A stretch of DNA of 54,893 nucleotides from Bacteroidota bacterium (lineage in GTDB: Bacteria; Bacteroidota; Bacteroidia; Chitinophagales; Chitinophagaceae). Location: assembly GCA_013288945.1 (NCBI GenBank), contig JABDAZ010000019.1, forward strand, positions 1 through 54,893, given 5' to 3'. Within the stretch, counting starts at the first letter, position 1, and every line of letters starts with the position of its first letter. This document shows, one piece after another, positions 34,063 through 43,641 of this stretch. The position numbers were made by a program, and so were the translations under genes. A model generated the notes under the pieces. That model saw nothing but the letters and a program-made list of their open reading frames with translations. It searched no databases and was not told the DNA's origin.

Positions 34063-35499
34063 ATGACCGTAATAAAAAAATTGGACAAACTTATAATCGG
34101 AGCTTTTATTGGGCCATTTGTCGCCACTTTTTTTATTACATTATTTGTATTGGTGCTGCAATTTTTCTGGTTATACATTGATGATGTTGTTGGCAAAGGC
34201 CTCGATTTATTAACCATTGGAAGATTTATAAGTTATGTATGCGCAACGCTTGTTCCGCTTGCATTGCCGCTTGCAGTTTTATTATCTTCTATAATGACGT
34301 TCGGAAATTTGGGCGAAACTTTCGAACTCGTTGCTATAAAATCTGCAGGCATTTCTTTGCTGCGTTTTATGCGGCCGTTGTTTGTTGTGTGTATTTTTAT
34401 TTGCGGCATTGCATTTCTCTTCAACAATTATATTATTCCTGTTGCACAATTAAAAATGCAAACATTAAAGTATGATATCATTGTTGCAAAGCCAGCATTC
34501 GATATTAAAGAAGGCGTTTTTTATGATAAGATTGATGGCTACATTATCAAGATTGGCAAAAAAGAAAAAGATGGATCAACAATAAGAAATGTATTAATCT
34601 ACGAGACAAATAATGGTTTGCAGGATGATGTGATTGTTGCAGAAAAAGGAAAGATGACAGTGACGCCAAATAATTTTTTAGAATTTAATTTACAAAATGG
34701 ATGGACTTACCGCGAAACAGGATCACACATGACAACCAACACAGACTTTACAAGAATTGGTTTTAGAGAATATAAAAAAATACTCGATTTAAGTTCTTTC
34801 AAATTAAATAAAACAGATGATAACCAATTTAAAAGTGGGTATCAAATGCTTAATATCCGTCAGTTGGGTTATAGCATCGATTCATTAAAAAAAGTAAGCG
34901 CAGGTTATACAAGCAAGGCTGATAAAGACATGAAATTTTATACAGGTTTTAAAAAATATATTGATTCCGGATGGACAAATCCAAAAATTGAAAGCGTTGG
35001 TAAAACAACTTTGTTTTCAAATTTATTGCCCGATAGCGCGCGGCCAAATACAATTGAAAGATCTATTTCTGCAGTAAACAGTTTAAAATCAAACCAGGAA
35101 TCTTCTGCAATAATGTATGATAACGAACAAAAAGATTTGCGCCTCAATTTAATTGCGTGGCACGATAAAATAACCATGTCTTTGGCATGCCTAGTATTAT
35201 TTTTAATTGGCGCGCCGCTTGGTTCCATCATCCGCAAAGGCGGTATTGGACTGCCTTTGGTGTTTGCGGTTATATTTTTTGTAATCTTTTTTTTACTAAA
35301 TAGTTTTGGCGAAAAACTAAGCAAGCAAGATGTAATGACACCATTTACCGGAAAATGGATGGCAACTTTTGTGTTGCTCCCAATTGGTTTTTTCTTTACA
35401 TATAAAGCGCTTAATGATTCTCAATTATTTAATAAAGAATTTTATTTCCGCGTTATAAAAAACATCAGATCATTATCTGTGAAACACGTTGCAAAATAA
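34063..35499 (+). CDS. LptF/LptG-family (YjgP/YjgQ) lipopolysaccharide export permease
   Basis: The protein has 478 residues from the ATG at 34063 (MTVIKKLDKLIIGAFIGPF). It has three N-terminal membrane helices (with FVATFFITLFVLVLQFFWLY and VPLALPLAVLLSSIMTFG), a large periplasmic domain and three C-terminal helices (FLIGAPLGSIIRKGGIGLPL). It is a subunit of the LptB2FG transporter that lifts lipopolysaccharide from the inner membrane. Only one family member is here, so F or G cannot be told. An upstream in-frame ATG at 33958 would overlap the divergent gene and is rejected. Confidence 0.88.
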   Translation: MTVIKKLDKLIIGAFIGPFVATFFITLFVLVLQFFWLYIDDVVGKGLDLLTIGRFISYVCATLVPLALPLAVLLSSIMTFGNLGETFELVAIKSAGISLLRFMRPLFVVCIFICGIAFLFNNYIIPVAQLKMQTLKYDIIVAKPAFDIKEGVFYDKIDGYIIKIGKKEKDGSTIRNVLIYETNNGLQDDVIVAEKGKMTVTPNNFLEFNLQNGWTYRETGSHMTTNTDFTRIGFREYKKILDLSSFKLNKTDDNQFKSGYQMLNIRQLGYSIDSLKKVSAGYTSKADKDMKFYTGFKKYIDSGWTNPKIESVGKTTLFSNLLPDSARPNTIERSISAVNSLKSNQESSAIMYDNEQKDLRLNLIAWHDKITMSLACLVLFLIGAPLGSIIRKGGIGLPLVFAVIFFVIFFLLNSFGEKLSKQDVMTPFTGKWMATFVLLPIGFFFTYKALNDSQLFNKEFYFRVIKNIRSLSVKHVAK

Positions 35500-35506
35500 A
35501 TACAAA

Positions 35507-35534
35507 GGTGGTTGTTGGTTGTTGCCGGATGGCG
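35507..35534. repeat. Short heptad array, GTTGGTT type
   Basis: Four units (GTTGGTT words) begin seven bases after the lptF/G-type stop. A facing arm is not obvious. Confidence 0.4.
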
Positions 35535-35644
35535 ATTAATAAAAATAATGGTTTATGAATTTCGGCTGTTTACCAACGATTCGGATTATTTTATACCTCA
35601 ATGCCATCTATATAATTTGACTACTTTTGCCCGAAATTTTTCTA

Positions 35645-36640
35645 TTGGAAAAAAGCAAAGAAAACCTGCAGGTACAAAAATGGGTGGTGGTAACTGCCGT
35701 TGTACTTTTTATTATTAAAATAATTGCATACTACTTAACGCAATCTGTTGCCGTATTAACAGACGCGTTGGAAAGTACCGTTAATGTGATTGCAGGTTTT
35801 ATAGGTTTATACAGTTTGTATATTGCTGCAAAACCGCGCGATGCCGACCATCCTTACGGCCACGGCAAAGCTGAATTTCTTTCCGCCGCAGTGGAAGGCG
35901 CATTAATAACAATGGCTGGTTTTATAATTATATACGAAGCCATTTATGGGTTAATCCATCCGCATGTTGTAAAAAAAATCGACTTCGGAATTATATTGAT
36001 TGGAATTACCGGCGCCATAAATTTTGTTGTTGGCTATATCAGCGTGCAGAAAGGCAAAAAAAATAATTCGCTTGCATTAATTGCGAGTGGCAAACATTTG
36101 CAGTCTGATACGTATTCAACCATCGGAATTATTGTTGCACTTGCATTAATATATTTTACAAAAATAAACTGGATGGACAGCGCGGTTTCCATCATTCTTG
36201 CAGGTGTTATTATTTATACGGGCTATAATATTTTGCGCACATCTGTAGCTGGCATTATGGATGAAGCTGATGAAAAATTGTTAGGTAAACTTATAAGTTA
36301 CCTTAACAATAACCGCCGCGAAAACTGGATGGACGTTCATAATTTGCGCGTTATAAAATATGGCGGCGTGCTGCATGTGGATTGTCATTTAACTGTTCCC
36401 TGGTATTTTAATGTGCTTGAAGCGCATACAGAAATTGATGCTTTTAGTAATTTAATAAGAAAAGAATTTGGCGAAACATTGGAACTGTTTGTTCATTCAG
36501 ATGCATGCCTTGATTTTTCCTGCAACATTTGTACAAAGCACGATTGCAATGTGCGCAAACATCCTTTTGAAAAAAGAATCGAATGGTCACTGAAAAATTT
36601 ACAACCAAATGTGAAGCACCGTTTATCGACGCCTTCTTAA
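35645..36640 (+). CDS. Cation diffusion facilitator (CDF) family transporter
   Basis: The protein has 331 residues from the TTG at 35645. It has the CDF metal-site segments VAVLTDALESTVNVIAG, DHPYGHGKAEFLSAAVEG (DHPYGHGK is the family hallmark) and SGKHLQSDTYSTIGI (HxxxD). A C-terminal cytoplasmic domain carries VHNLRVIKYGG and VDCHLTVPW. It exports a divalent cation in exchange for protons. An unusual tail, SDACLDFSCNICTKHDC (about 290-307), has four cysteines and two histidines and may be a metal sensor or trap. A TAnnTTTG box at 35622-35629 overlaps a TTG at 35627, which therefore cannot be the start. Confidence 0.87.
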   Translation: MEKSKENLQVQKWVVVTAVVLFIIKIIAYYLTQSVAVLTDALESTVNVIAGFIGLYSLYIAAKPRDADHPYGHGKAEFLSAAVEGALITMAGFIIIYEAIYGLIHPHVVKKIDFGIILIGITGAINFVVGYISVQKGKKNNSLALIASGKHLQSDTYSTIGIIVALALIYFTKINWMDSAVSIILAGVIIYTGYNILRTSVAGIMDEADEKLLGKLISYLNNNRRENWMDVHNLRVIKYGGVLHVDCHLTVPWYFNVLEAHTEIDAFSNLIRKEFGETLELFVHSDACLDFSCNICTKHDCNVRKHPFEKRIEWSLKNLQPNVKHRLSTPS

Positions 36641-36707
36641 AACCTTCTTATAACAAAACAACTTATATTCGATCAACGCAATTATTATTATTAAAAATAT
36701 TTTCTGT

Positions 36708-38075
36708 ATGAATGAGTGGAAAGAATATCAGCAAAAAAATAAAGATCGTTTTTTAAATGAATTGCTTGAACTGTTGCGCATTCCTTCGGTAAGTGCAAAA
36801 ACAGAACACAAACCTGATATGCAAAAATGTGCTGAAGCAGTTAAAAAAAGTTTGCTTGATGCCGGCGTTGATAAAGCAGAAATTTATTCAACAGAAGGAC
36901 ATCCTGTTGTGTATGGAGAAAAAATAATCGATGCATCAAAACCAACTGTTTTGGTTTACGGCCATTATGATGTACAACCTGCCGAACCGCTGGAACTTTG
37001 GCACAGCGGGCCTTTTGAGCCGATAATAAAAGATGGAAAAATTTATGCGCGTGGATCTGCAGATGATAAAGGGCAATTTTATATGCATGTAAAAGCATTT
37101 GAAACGATGGTGAAAACAAATTCGCTTTCAACCAATATTAAATTTATCATTGAAGGCGAAGAAGAAATCGGTTCACCAAATCTTGCAAAATTTGTTTCAT
37201 CACACAAAGAATTATTGAAAGCCGATGTGATATTAATAAGCGATACTTCTATGCTTAGCATGGAAAACCCTTCGATAGATATTGGCGTGCGCGGCTTGTC
37301 TTATATTGAAGTGGAAGTTACTGGCGCCAACCGCGATTTGCACAGCGGTGTGTATGGCGGCGCAGTTGCAAATCCAATTACGGTACTTGCAAAAATGATT
37401 GCATCTTGTCACGATGAAAATAATCATATTACAATTCCCGGATTTTATGATGATGTAATTGAATCAACAAATGAAGAAAGAAAACTAATGGCAGAAGCTC
37501 CATTTGATGAAGAAGAATATAAAAAAGATTTGGGTGTAAATTCATTAATAGGAGAAAAAGATTTTACGACAAATGAACGTACAGGAATTCGCCCAACGAT
37601 AGAACTGAACGGCATTTGGGGCGGCTACACCGGCGAAGGTGCGAAAACAGTTTTGCCATCAAAAGCCTTTGCAAAAATTTCAGCGCGCTTGGTTCCAAAT
37701 CAATCAGCAAAAAAAATTACGGAAAAATTATTAACGTATTTTAAAACGATTGCACCTGCAAGTGTAACGGTGAAAGCAGAAGAGCACCACGGCGGCGAAC
37801 CTTATATGACGCCGATAAATTCAAAAGCATATAAAGCCGCAGCAAAAGCCATTGAAGCAACCTTTAATAAAAAACCAATTCCCGTTCGCGGTGGTGGAAG
37901 CATTCCGATTTGTTCTTTGTTTGAAAAAGAATTGGGTATTAAAATTGTTTTTATGGGCTTTGGTTTGGATAGTGACAACCTGCATTCACCAAACGAAAAA
38001 TTTGATTTGGTAAACTTTTATAAAGGCATTGAAACCATTCCATATTTCCACAAATTTTTTGCGGAGATGGAATAA
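36708..38075 (+). CDS. M20-family metallopeptidase (dipeptidase)
   Basis: The 455-residue protein has the M20 zinc site residues in VLVYGHYDVQPAEP (His, Asp), GSADDKGQFYMH (Asp) and FIIEGEEEIGSPN (catalytic Glu-Glu). GVRGLSYIEVEVTGANRDLHSG and RGGGSIPI follow, with a terminal HSPNEKF histidine. Such enzymes hydrolyse dipeptides or N-acyl amino acids in the cytosol. There is no signal peptide. The length is normal for the M20C/ArgE-like dipeptidases. It is followed by 17-base repeat copy C and a terminator-like hairpin. Confidence 0.9.
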   Translation: MNEWKEYQQKNKDRFLNELLELLRIPSVSAKTEHKPDMQKCAEAVKKSLLDAGVDKAEIYSTEGHPVVYGEKIIDASKPTVLVYGHYDVQPAEPLELWHSGPFEPIIKDGKIYARGSADDKGQFYMHVKAFETMVKTNSLSTNIKFIIEGEEEIGSPNLAKFVSSHKELLKADVILISDTSMLSMENPSIDIGVRGLSYIEVEVTGANRDLHSGVYGGAVANPITVLAKMIASCHDENNHITIPGFYDDVIESTNEERKLMAEAPFDEEEYKKDLGVNSLIGEKDFTTNERTGIRPTIELNGIWGGYTGEGAKTVLPSKAFAKISARLVPNQSAKKITEKLLTYFKTIAPASVTVKAEEHHGGEPYMTPINSKAYKAAAKAIEATFNKKPIPVRGGGSIPICSLFEKELGIKIVFMGFGLDSDNLHSPNEKFDLVNFYKGIETIPYFHKFFAEME

Positions 38076-38112
38076 TATTATTGCGTGATCAGCATTTCTT
38101 TAATCAACAACA

Positions 38113-38169
38113 GTTGCGTCGCACTCTTGTACATTTGTAATCCTAATCAGCAAAAAGTTGGTTAGGATT
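38113..38169. repeat. 17-base repeat copy C with adjacent terminator-like hairpin
   Basis: GCGTCGCACTCTTGTAC lies at about 38116-38132. A hairpin AATCCTAA...TTAGGATT (38139-38169) with a T-rich tail follows. Unlike the other copies no heptad array is adjacent. The hairpin could end the M20 transcript. Confidence 0.6.
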
Positions 38170-38184
38170 TTTTATTTTTGCTAT

Positions 38185-38571
38185 ATGCCAGAAAAAGAAA
38201 AACTTCGAATTGATAAATATCTTTGGGCAATACGTTTGTTTAAAACCCGCGCCCAGTCTGCAGATGCGTGTGCAAAAGGAAAAGTTAAATATAATGGCGA
38301 TGCTGTGAAAGCTTCAAAACAAGTGAACATTAATGATGAATATGAAGTAAAAACGGAAGCGAAAAAATGGCTTATTAAAGTAACGGGCTTGCTGCATAAC
38401 CGTCTTCAATATGCGGAAGCAATAAAATTTTACATTGATATAACGCCTGCTGAAGAAGTAGAACGTTTGCAATTTCATTCATCAAGTTTTAATACTGGCA
38501 AACGCCAAAGTAAAACGGGAAGGCCGAATAAAAAACAACGCCGCGAGCTTGGTGGGTTTCTTGAAGATTAA
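38185..38571 (+). CDS. hslR: S4-domain RNA-binding protein (heat shock protein 15, HslR)
   Basis: The protein has 128 residues from the ATG at 38185 (MPEKEKLRIDKYLWAIRLFKTRAQ). The S4 motif (LWAIRLFKTRAQSADACAKGKVKYNGDAVKAS) covers the first 55 residues. A strand-rich middle and a basic tail (KTGRPNKKQRRELGGF) follow. HslR binds free 50S subunits carrying a nascent peptidyl-tRNA and helps their recycling after stress. A GTG-type start at 38158 would extend into the -7 region. It is single-gene, ending at the bidirectional terminator. Confidence 0.85.
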   Translation: MPEKEKLRIDKYLWAIRLFKTRAQSADACAKGKVKYNGDAVKASKQVNINDEYEVKTEAKKWLIKVTGLLHNRLQYAEAIKFYIDITPAEEVERLQFHSSSFNTGKRQSKTGRPNKKQRRELGGFLED

Positions 38572-38573
38572 TT

Positions 38574-38669
38574 TTTTTTATGCCACAAAGAACCGCAAAG
38601 TTTAGATAGAGTTTCGCAGAGAAAATTTTATTCAATTTTTCCCCTGCGAAATGCTGTGGCAAAAAAAAT
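38574..38669. terminator. Bidirectional terminator, nested hairpin
   Basis: The outer arms are TGCCACA (38581-38587) and TGTGGCA (38655-38661), bounded by T7 on the left and A8 on the right. The inner arms are TTCGCAG (38613-38619) and CTGCGAA (38644-38650). It lies between two convergent genes and can stop both. Confidence 0.6.
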
Positions 38670-39494
38670 TTACAAATTATAAAACGCAACCGCGTTCAAA
38701 CCAAAAACTTTTTCTTTTTCTTCAGGCGCAAATTGTTCCATATATTTTTCAAGCAAACTTTTCCATTGCACATAAATTCCGGAAAGTAACATTACCGGCC
38801 AATCGCTGCCAAATAACAAACGGTCAGTTCCGAATGCTTCGAACACCACATCAAGATAGGGATAGAAGTCAGCAGCGCTCCATTCTTTCCATTTTGCTTC
38901 TGTTAATAATCCTGATAATTTGCAATATACGTTTGGAAATTGTGCCACCTCTTTTATTAATGTTTTCCAGTCATTAATGTCTTTACTTTTTATTAATGGT
39001 TTCGCGCAATGGTCAATAATGAACATTTGTTCAGGAAACTTTGCAACAAATTCAATCGTTGATTTTAATTGTTTTGGATAAATTAAAATATCGTACGTGT
39101 AATTATATTGTTTCAACAAACTGATGCCGTGCAGAAATTTTTCATTCAATAAAAAATCATCAGGTTCGCTTTGCACAATGTGGCGATAACCTTTTATAAT
39201 TTTATGCTCAGAAAAATGCTGCAACTTTTCTTCTGCATTATCAGCCTGCAAATCAATCCATCCAACAACGCCTTTTATAATCGGATGCGTCTTCGCTAAC
39301 TCAACAAGGAAGCGGGTTTCAAGCTCTGATGAATCTGCCTGCACGGCAACGCAACCATCAATATCATTTCTTTTAAAAGTCATGGCAGCATGTTCCGGCA
39401 AATAATCCTGCTGCAAAATTTTCATGTCGTTTGTAATCCACGCGTCGCGTTTTTTATCAAACTTCCAAAAATGAACATGCGAATCTATATTCAT
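38670..39494 (-). CDS. Amidohydrolase-family lactonase (L-fucono-1,5-lactonase-like)
   Basis: The 274-residue protein starts MNIDSHVHFWKFD, with the HxH metal motif of TIM-barrel amidohydrolases. CVAVQADSSELETRFL, GYRHIVQSEP, IDHCAKPLI and LLFGSDWPVMLLSG follow, a combination typical of COG3618 lactonases. These open sugar lactones such as L-fucono- or L-rhamnono-lactone. It is probably co-transcribed with the mutarotase gene 27 bases upstream, which points to oxidative breakdown of a 6-deoxyhexose. The dehydrogenase and dehydratase of that path are not in the window. Confidence 0.82.
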   Translation of the reverse strand: MNIDSHVHFWKFDKKRDAWITNDMKILQQDYLPEHAAMTFKRNDIDGCVAVQADSSELETRFLVELAKTHPIIKGVVGWIDLQADNAEEKLQHFSEHKIIKGYRHIVQSEPDDFLLNEKFLHGISLLKQYNYTYDILIYPKQLKSTIEFVAKFPEQMFIIDHCAKPLIKSKDINDWKTLIKEVAQFPNVYCKLSGLLTEAKWKEWSAADFYPYLDVVFEAFGTDRLLFGSDWPVMLLSGIYVQWKSLLEKYMEQFAPEEKEKVFGLNAVAFYNL

Positions 39495-39521
39495 AAAAAT
39501 TTTTTATTAATAACTATTAAT

Positions 39522-39854
39522 TTATTTTATAGAAAATATTTTGTCCATTAATATCCACTTTTCTCCTTCTTTTGCCCATGGCAAAGCTTGCTGAAATTTC
39601 CACATTAATGTTTCCCATTCCTGCACTTTTTCATTTGCTAAATCATCAGCTGCTTTTTTTTCGAAAGAAAAATATTCATTCACTTTCATAATCAAAAATA
39701 AACGGTTTCCCGTACGATAAATATCTAGCGATTCAATACCAGAATTTTTTATGCTCTTAATAATTTCTGGCCAAACATTTTTGTGGTGTTCTTCATATTG
39801 TTTAATTAATTCCTGATCATCTTTTAGATCAAGTGCAAGGCAATATTTTTTCAT
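39522..39854 (-). CDS. L-rhamnose/L-fucose mutarotase family protein
   Basis: The 110-residue protein starts MKKYCLALDLKDDQELIKQY. EEHHKNVWPEIIKSIKNSGI, the RhaM-type ferredoxin-like dimer fold with its active-site His and the Glu-Trp pair (WETLMWKFQQALPWA), identifies the family. It interconverts anomers of a deoxyhexose. FucU-type enzymes differ in sequence, so this belongs to the RhaM group, though the group also acts on fucose. It is first in a two-gene operon with the lactonase and divergent from icmF. Confidence 0.85.
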   Translation of the reverse strand: MKKYCLALDLKDDQELIKQYEEHHKNVWPEIIKSIKNSGIESLDIYRTGNRLFLIMKVNEYFSFEKKAADDLANEKVQEWETLMWKFQQALPWAKEGEKWILMDKIFSIK

Positions 39855-39927
39855 AAAATAAATTTAAGTAATGAAGTTATTACATCTGCGACAACAATTC
39901 CAAAAACTAACAGTCATTAGTTTTGTA

Positions 39928-39935
39928 TAAATTTG
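39928..39935 (+). promoter_or_regulatory. -7 box of icmF
   Basis: TAAATTTG is a perfect TAnnTTTG, 18 bases before the ATG at 39954. It overlaps the earlier TTG at 39933, which therefore cannot be the start. The -33 box is weak. Confidence 0.5.
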
Positions 39936-39953
39936 TTTATTAATAAAATTGCC

Positions 39954-42900
39954 ATGATGAATAGTATTCCGCAGCAAAAAATCCGCATCGTTACCGCAGC
40001 AAGTTTGTTTGATGGGCATGATGCTGCTATTAATATTATGCGCCGCATTTTACAAAGCAAGGGCGCAGAAATAATTCATCTCGGGCACAACCGTTCTGTT
40101 GCAGAAATTGTTGAGTGCGCAATTGAAGAAGATGTGCATGGAATCGCGATTACATCATACCAGGGTGGCCATGTTGAGTTTTTTAAATACATAAAAGATT
40201 TGCTGGATGAAAGTGGTTGTGGGCATATAAAAATTTTTGGCGGCGGCGGCGGAACAATTTTACCGCAGGAGATTAATGAATTGCAAAAATATGGCATCAC
40301 AAAAATTTATAGCCCTGACGATGGTAGAAAAATGGGACTGGACGGAATGATTGAAGATGTGATTAACCGTTGCAAGATTAATGAAGATGCAAAACATGCT
40401 GAGTATTGGCTTGCAACAAAAAAATGGAATGGCAAATTACCACTTGGTGAAAAAAAAGATATCAGAAGAATTGCGCGCGCAATTACTTTGGCAGAAAGCG
40501 GGCAAGATCACAAAGCGATTATTAATGACGCTGCTATTAATAATCAATCAAAAGAAAAAGATAAAACTCATCCTGTACTTGGAATTACCGGAACCGGCGG
40601 CGCAGGAAAAAGTTCTGTAACAGATGAAATTGTGCGCAGGTTTTTACATTCATTTACTGATAAAACGATTGCAGTTATTTCTGTTGATCCGTCAAAGAAA
40701 AAAACGGGCGGCGCATTGCTTGGCGATCGCATTCGTATGAATGCAATCTCGAGCCCGCGCGCTTATATGCGTTCACTCGCAACGCGCGAAAGCGATCGTG
40801 CATTAAGCGAATATGTTGAAGAAGCAATTGAAATTTGTAAAGAAGCCGGTTATGATTTAATCATTCTTGAATCTGCAGGCGTTGGGCAAAGTGATGCTTC
40901 TATTTTAGATTATTGCGATACCAGTTTGTATGTGATGACGCCTGAATATGGCGCTGCATCTCAGTTAGAGAAGATTAATATGCTTGATTACGCAGACATC
41001 ATAGCTATTAATAAATTTGATAAAGCCGGCAGTTTGGATGCATTGCATGATGTGCGCAAACAATACAAACGCAACCACAATTTATTTTCTGCAAAAGATG
41101 AAGAGCTTCCAATTGTTGGCACTATCGCCGCGCAGTTTAATGATGCAGGCGTTAATCATCTTTTTATAAAAATTGTATCTGTCTTAAAAAATAAATGCGC
41201 TGTAAATTTTGGTGATGAAATTTTTATTAATGATTCAAACGCATCTGTTGCTTCGCAAATTATTCCTTCATCGCGCGTAAGATATTTGGCAGAAATAACT
41301 TCTGCTGTGCGCGATTACAATAAACAAACTTTGGAACAATCTTCAATCGCTTCAAAATTATACCAGTTGAATGGCGCATTGAAAGAATTAGATAAAGATT
41401 CAATTGCAGCAAAAGAAATTCAATCATTAATAAATATTTATGAAAAGAAAATATATCCTGTTTGCAAAAAATTAGTTGACGAATGGGAACAAACAAAATC
41501 GCGCTACACCAAGGAATTTTTTGAATACGATGTGCGCGGAAAAATTATCCAGCAACCATTATTTACTGAATCATTATCACATTCAAAAATTCCAAAAATT
41601 GCAGTGCCACAGTTTAAAGATTGGGGCGATATTTTGCGCTGGCGTTTGCAGGAAAATTTTCCTGGAAAATATCCTTACACTTCCGGTGTGTTTCCATTAA
41701 AGCGATCGGAAGAAGATCCAACAAGAATGTTTGCAGGCGAAGGCGGCCCTGAAAGAACCAACAAACGTTTTCATTATGTTTCGGTCGGCCAGCCTGCAAA
41801 GCGCCTCAGCACTGCGTTTGATTCAGTTACATTATATGGTGAAGATCCTGATCCTCGCCCAGATATTTATGGAAAAGTTGGTAACGCGGGCGTTAGCATT
41901 GCAACAGTTGACGATGCAAAAAAATTATACAGCGGTTTCAATTTGTGCGACAGCAAAACTTCTGTAAGCATGACGATTAACGGGCCAGCGCCCATGATTC
42001 TTGCTTTCTTTTTTAATGCAGCTATTGATCAGCAATGCGAAAAATATATTACTGAAAATAATTTGTGGAATGATGTTAATCGTTACATAGAAAATAAATT
42101 TAAAAAAACAGGCAAGCCATTATATTATAATCCATCATCGCCAGAAAGATTGCCGGAAGGAAATGACGGGCTTGGTTTAAAATTATTGGGAATAAGCGGC
42201 GATGAAGTGTTGCCAAAAGATGTTTACGAAAAAATAAAATCAGCAACACTTTCGCAAGTGCGCGGAACAGTGCAGGCAGATATTTTAAAAGAAGATCAGG
42301 CGCAGAACACGTGTATTTTTTCTACAGAATTTGCATTAAAATTAATGGGCGATGTGCAATCTTATTTTATTAATAATAAAATTGGAAATTTTTACAGCGT
42401 AAGTATCAGCGGTTATCACATCGCTGAAGCTGGCGCCAATCCTGTAACACAGCTTGCGTTCACTTTATCAAATGGCTTTACGTATGTTGAATATTATTTA
42501 AGCCGCGGCATGCACATTGATGATTTTGCTGCAAACCTTTCTTTCTTTTTTAGCAATGGAATGGATCCTGAATACAGTGTGATTGGACGCGTTGCGCGCC
42601 GCATTTGGGCAAAAGCAATCAAGCATGTCTATAAAGGAAACAGCAGATCGCAAAAATTAAAATATCATATACAAACAAGCGGCCGCAGTTTGCATGCGCA
42701 GGAAATTGACTTCAATGATATTCGCACAACGTTGCAAGCGTTGTATGCGATTTATGACAATTGCAATTCGCTTCACACAAATGCGTATGATGAAGCAATC
42801 ACAACTCCAACTGAAGAAAGTGTTCGCCGTGCAATGGCCATTCAATTAATTATTAATCGTGAATTGGGATCTGCAACAACAGAAAATTTTATACAGGGAA

Positions 42901-43361
42901 GTTTTGCTGTAGAAGAATTAACTGATTTGGTGGAAGAAGCGGTGATGAAAGAATTCGATCGCATTAATGATCGCGGCGGCGTGCTCGGCGCGATGGAACG
43001 CATGTACCAGCGCAATAAAATCCAGGAAGAAAGTTTGTATTATGAAACGATGAAACATACCGGCGAACTCCCGATTGTTGGCGTTAATACTTTTTTAAAT
43101 AAAAAAGGAAGCCCAACCATTTTACCCGGCGAAGTAATACGCAGCACAACTGAAGAGAAGCAACAACAGATTCACAACCTCCGCGCATTTTATAAACGTA
43201 ATGAAAATATTTCGGCAGAAAAATTATCAACGCTAAAAAAAGTTGCCATTAATAACGGAAACCTTTTTGAAGAATTAATGGAAACAGTAAAGCATTGTTC
43301 GCTCGGGCAAATTACACATGCACTCTACGAAGTTGGTGGACAATACAGAAGAAATATGTAG
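39954..43361 (+). CDS. icmF: Fused isobutyryl-CoA mutase IcmF (B12-dependent acyl-CoA mutase with GTPase chaperone)
   Basis: The protein has 1135 residues in the IcmF order. The cobalamin domain comes first, with [20 protein letters not shown]; His22 is the lower axial ligand. The MeaI-type GTPase chaperone is next, with [16 protein letters not shown] (P-loop near 215), [13 protein letters not shown] and AINKFDKAG (NKxD). The mutase TIM barrel follows, with [30 protein letters not shown] and [12 protein letters not shown]. The enzyme rearranges the carbon skeleton of isobutyryl-CoA to butyryl-CoA or similar branched acyl-CoAs with adenosylcobalamin. The substrate-deciding residues were not mapped, so a close relative acting on pivalyl- or methylmalonyl-CoA remains possible. 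The stop is directly followed by an octad repeat. Confidence 0.92.
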   Translation: MMNSIPQQKIRIVTAASLFDGHDAAINIMRRILQSKGAEIIHLGHNRSVAEIVECAIEEDVHGIAITSYQGGHVEFFKYIKDLLDESGCGHIKIFGGGGGTILPQEINELQKYGITKIYSPDDGRKMGLDGMIEDVINRCKINEDAKHAEYWLATKKWNGKLPLGEKKDIRRIARAITLAESGQDHKAIINDAAINNQSKEKDKTHPVLGITGTGGAGKSSVTDEIVRRFLHSFTDKTIAVISVDPSKKKTGGALLGDRIRMNAISSPRAYMRSLATRESDRALSEYVEEAIEICKEAGYDLIILESAGVGQSDASILDYCDTSLYVMTPEYGAASQLEKINMLDYADIIAINKFDKAGSLDALHDVRKQYKRNHNLFSAKDEELPIVGTIAAQFNDAGVNHLFIKIVSVLKNKCAVNFGDEIFINDSNASVASQIIPSSRVRYLAEITSAVRDYNKQTLEQSSIASKLYQLNGALKELDKDSIAAKEIQSLINIYEKKIYPVCKKLVDEWEQTKSRYTKEFFEYDVRGKIIQQPLFTESLSHSKIPKIAVPQFKDWGDILRWRLQENFPGKYPYTSGVFPLKRSEEDPTRMFAGEGGPERTNKRFHYVSVGQPAKRLSTAFDSVTLYGEDPDPRPDIYGKVGNAGVSIATVDDAKKLYSGFNLCDSKTSVSMTINGPAPMILAFFFNAAIDQQCEKYITENNLWNDVNRYIENKFKKTGKPLYYNPSSPERLPEGNDGLGLKLLGISGDEVLPKDVYEKIKSATLSQVRGTVQADILKEDQAQNTCIFSTEFALKLMGDVQSYFINNKIGNFYSVSISGYHIAEAGANPVTQLAFTLSNGFTYVEYYLSRGMHIDDFAANLSFFFSNGMDPEYSVIGRVARRIWAKAIKHVYKGNSRSQKLKYHIQTSGRSLHAQEIDFNDIRTTLQALYAIYDNCNSLHTNAYDEAITTPTEESVRRAMAIQLIINRELGSATTENFIQGSFAVEELTDLVEEAVMKEFDRINDRGGVLGAMERMYQRNKIQEESLYYETMKHTGELPIVGVNTFLNKKGSPTILPGEVIRSTTEEKQQQIHNLRAFYKRNENISAEKLSTLKKVAINNGNLFEELMETVKHCSLGQITHALYEVGGQYRRNM

Positions 43362-43546
43362 TTTGAAAATGTGGAAATTTAGCAATGTGAAAATTTGAAA
43401 ATGGCTCAATGTGAAAATGAAAAATCGATAATGTACTTCTATGCCGTTGTTGGTCGCGTTACCAACAACGGCGAAAGAAAACTTCAAATTTCAAATCAAA
43501 AATTTAAAATTAAAATTCGGTCAACGCTCATCCATCAACGGCCAAC
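43362..43546. repeat. Composite repeat: octad array, CGCG hairpin, heptad tail
   Basis: Seven 8-base units at 43362-43417 (TTTGAAAA/TGTGAAAA words) start at the very base after the icmF stop. A perfect hairpin with arms GCCGTTGTTGGT (43443-43472, loop CGCGTT) follows. A facing 8-base-unit arm of the TTCAAATT type (about 43480-43518) and four GGTCAAC-type heptads (43519-43546) end the element. Open frames across it are low-complexity artefacts. Confidence 0.6.
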
Positions 43547-43587
43547 TTTTTTTTGTACCAAACATTTGATTAATAATTAAACTTCAT

Positions 43588-43609
43588 TGGCGTCGCACAC
43601 TTGTACAAT
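43588..43609 (+). repeat. Dispersed 17-base repeat, copy D
   Basis: GCGTCGCACACTTGTAC lies at about 43590-43606. It shares its left flank ACTTCATTG and right flank ATGG/TTGG type with copy E. It lies between the convergent icmF and DUF3500 genes. Confidence 0.7.
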
Positions 43610-43641
43610 GGATTATATAATCGGCATTAATAAAAATTATA

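Noticed and set aside
43395..43580. 61-codon frame after icmF
   Set aside because: It lies inside an octad/heptad repeat element and translates the hairpin; it is an artefact.
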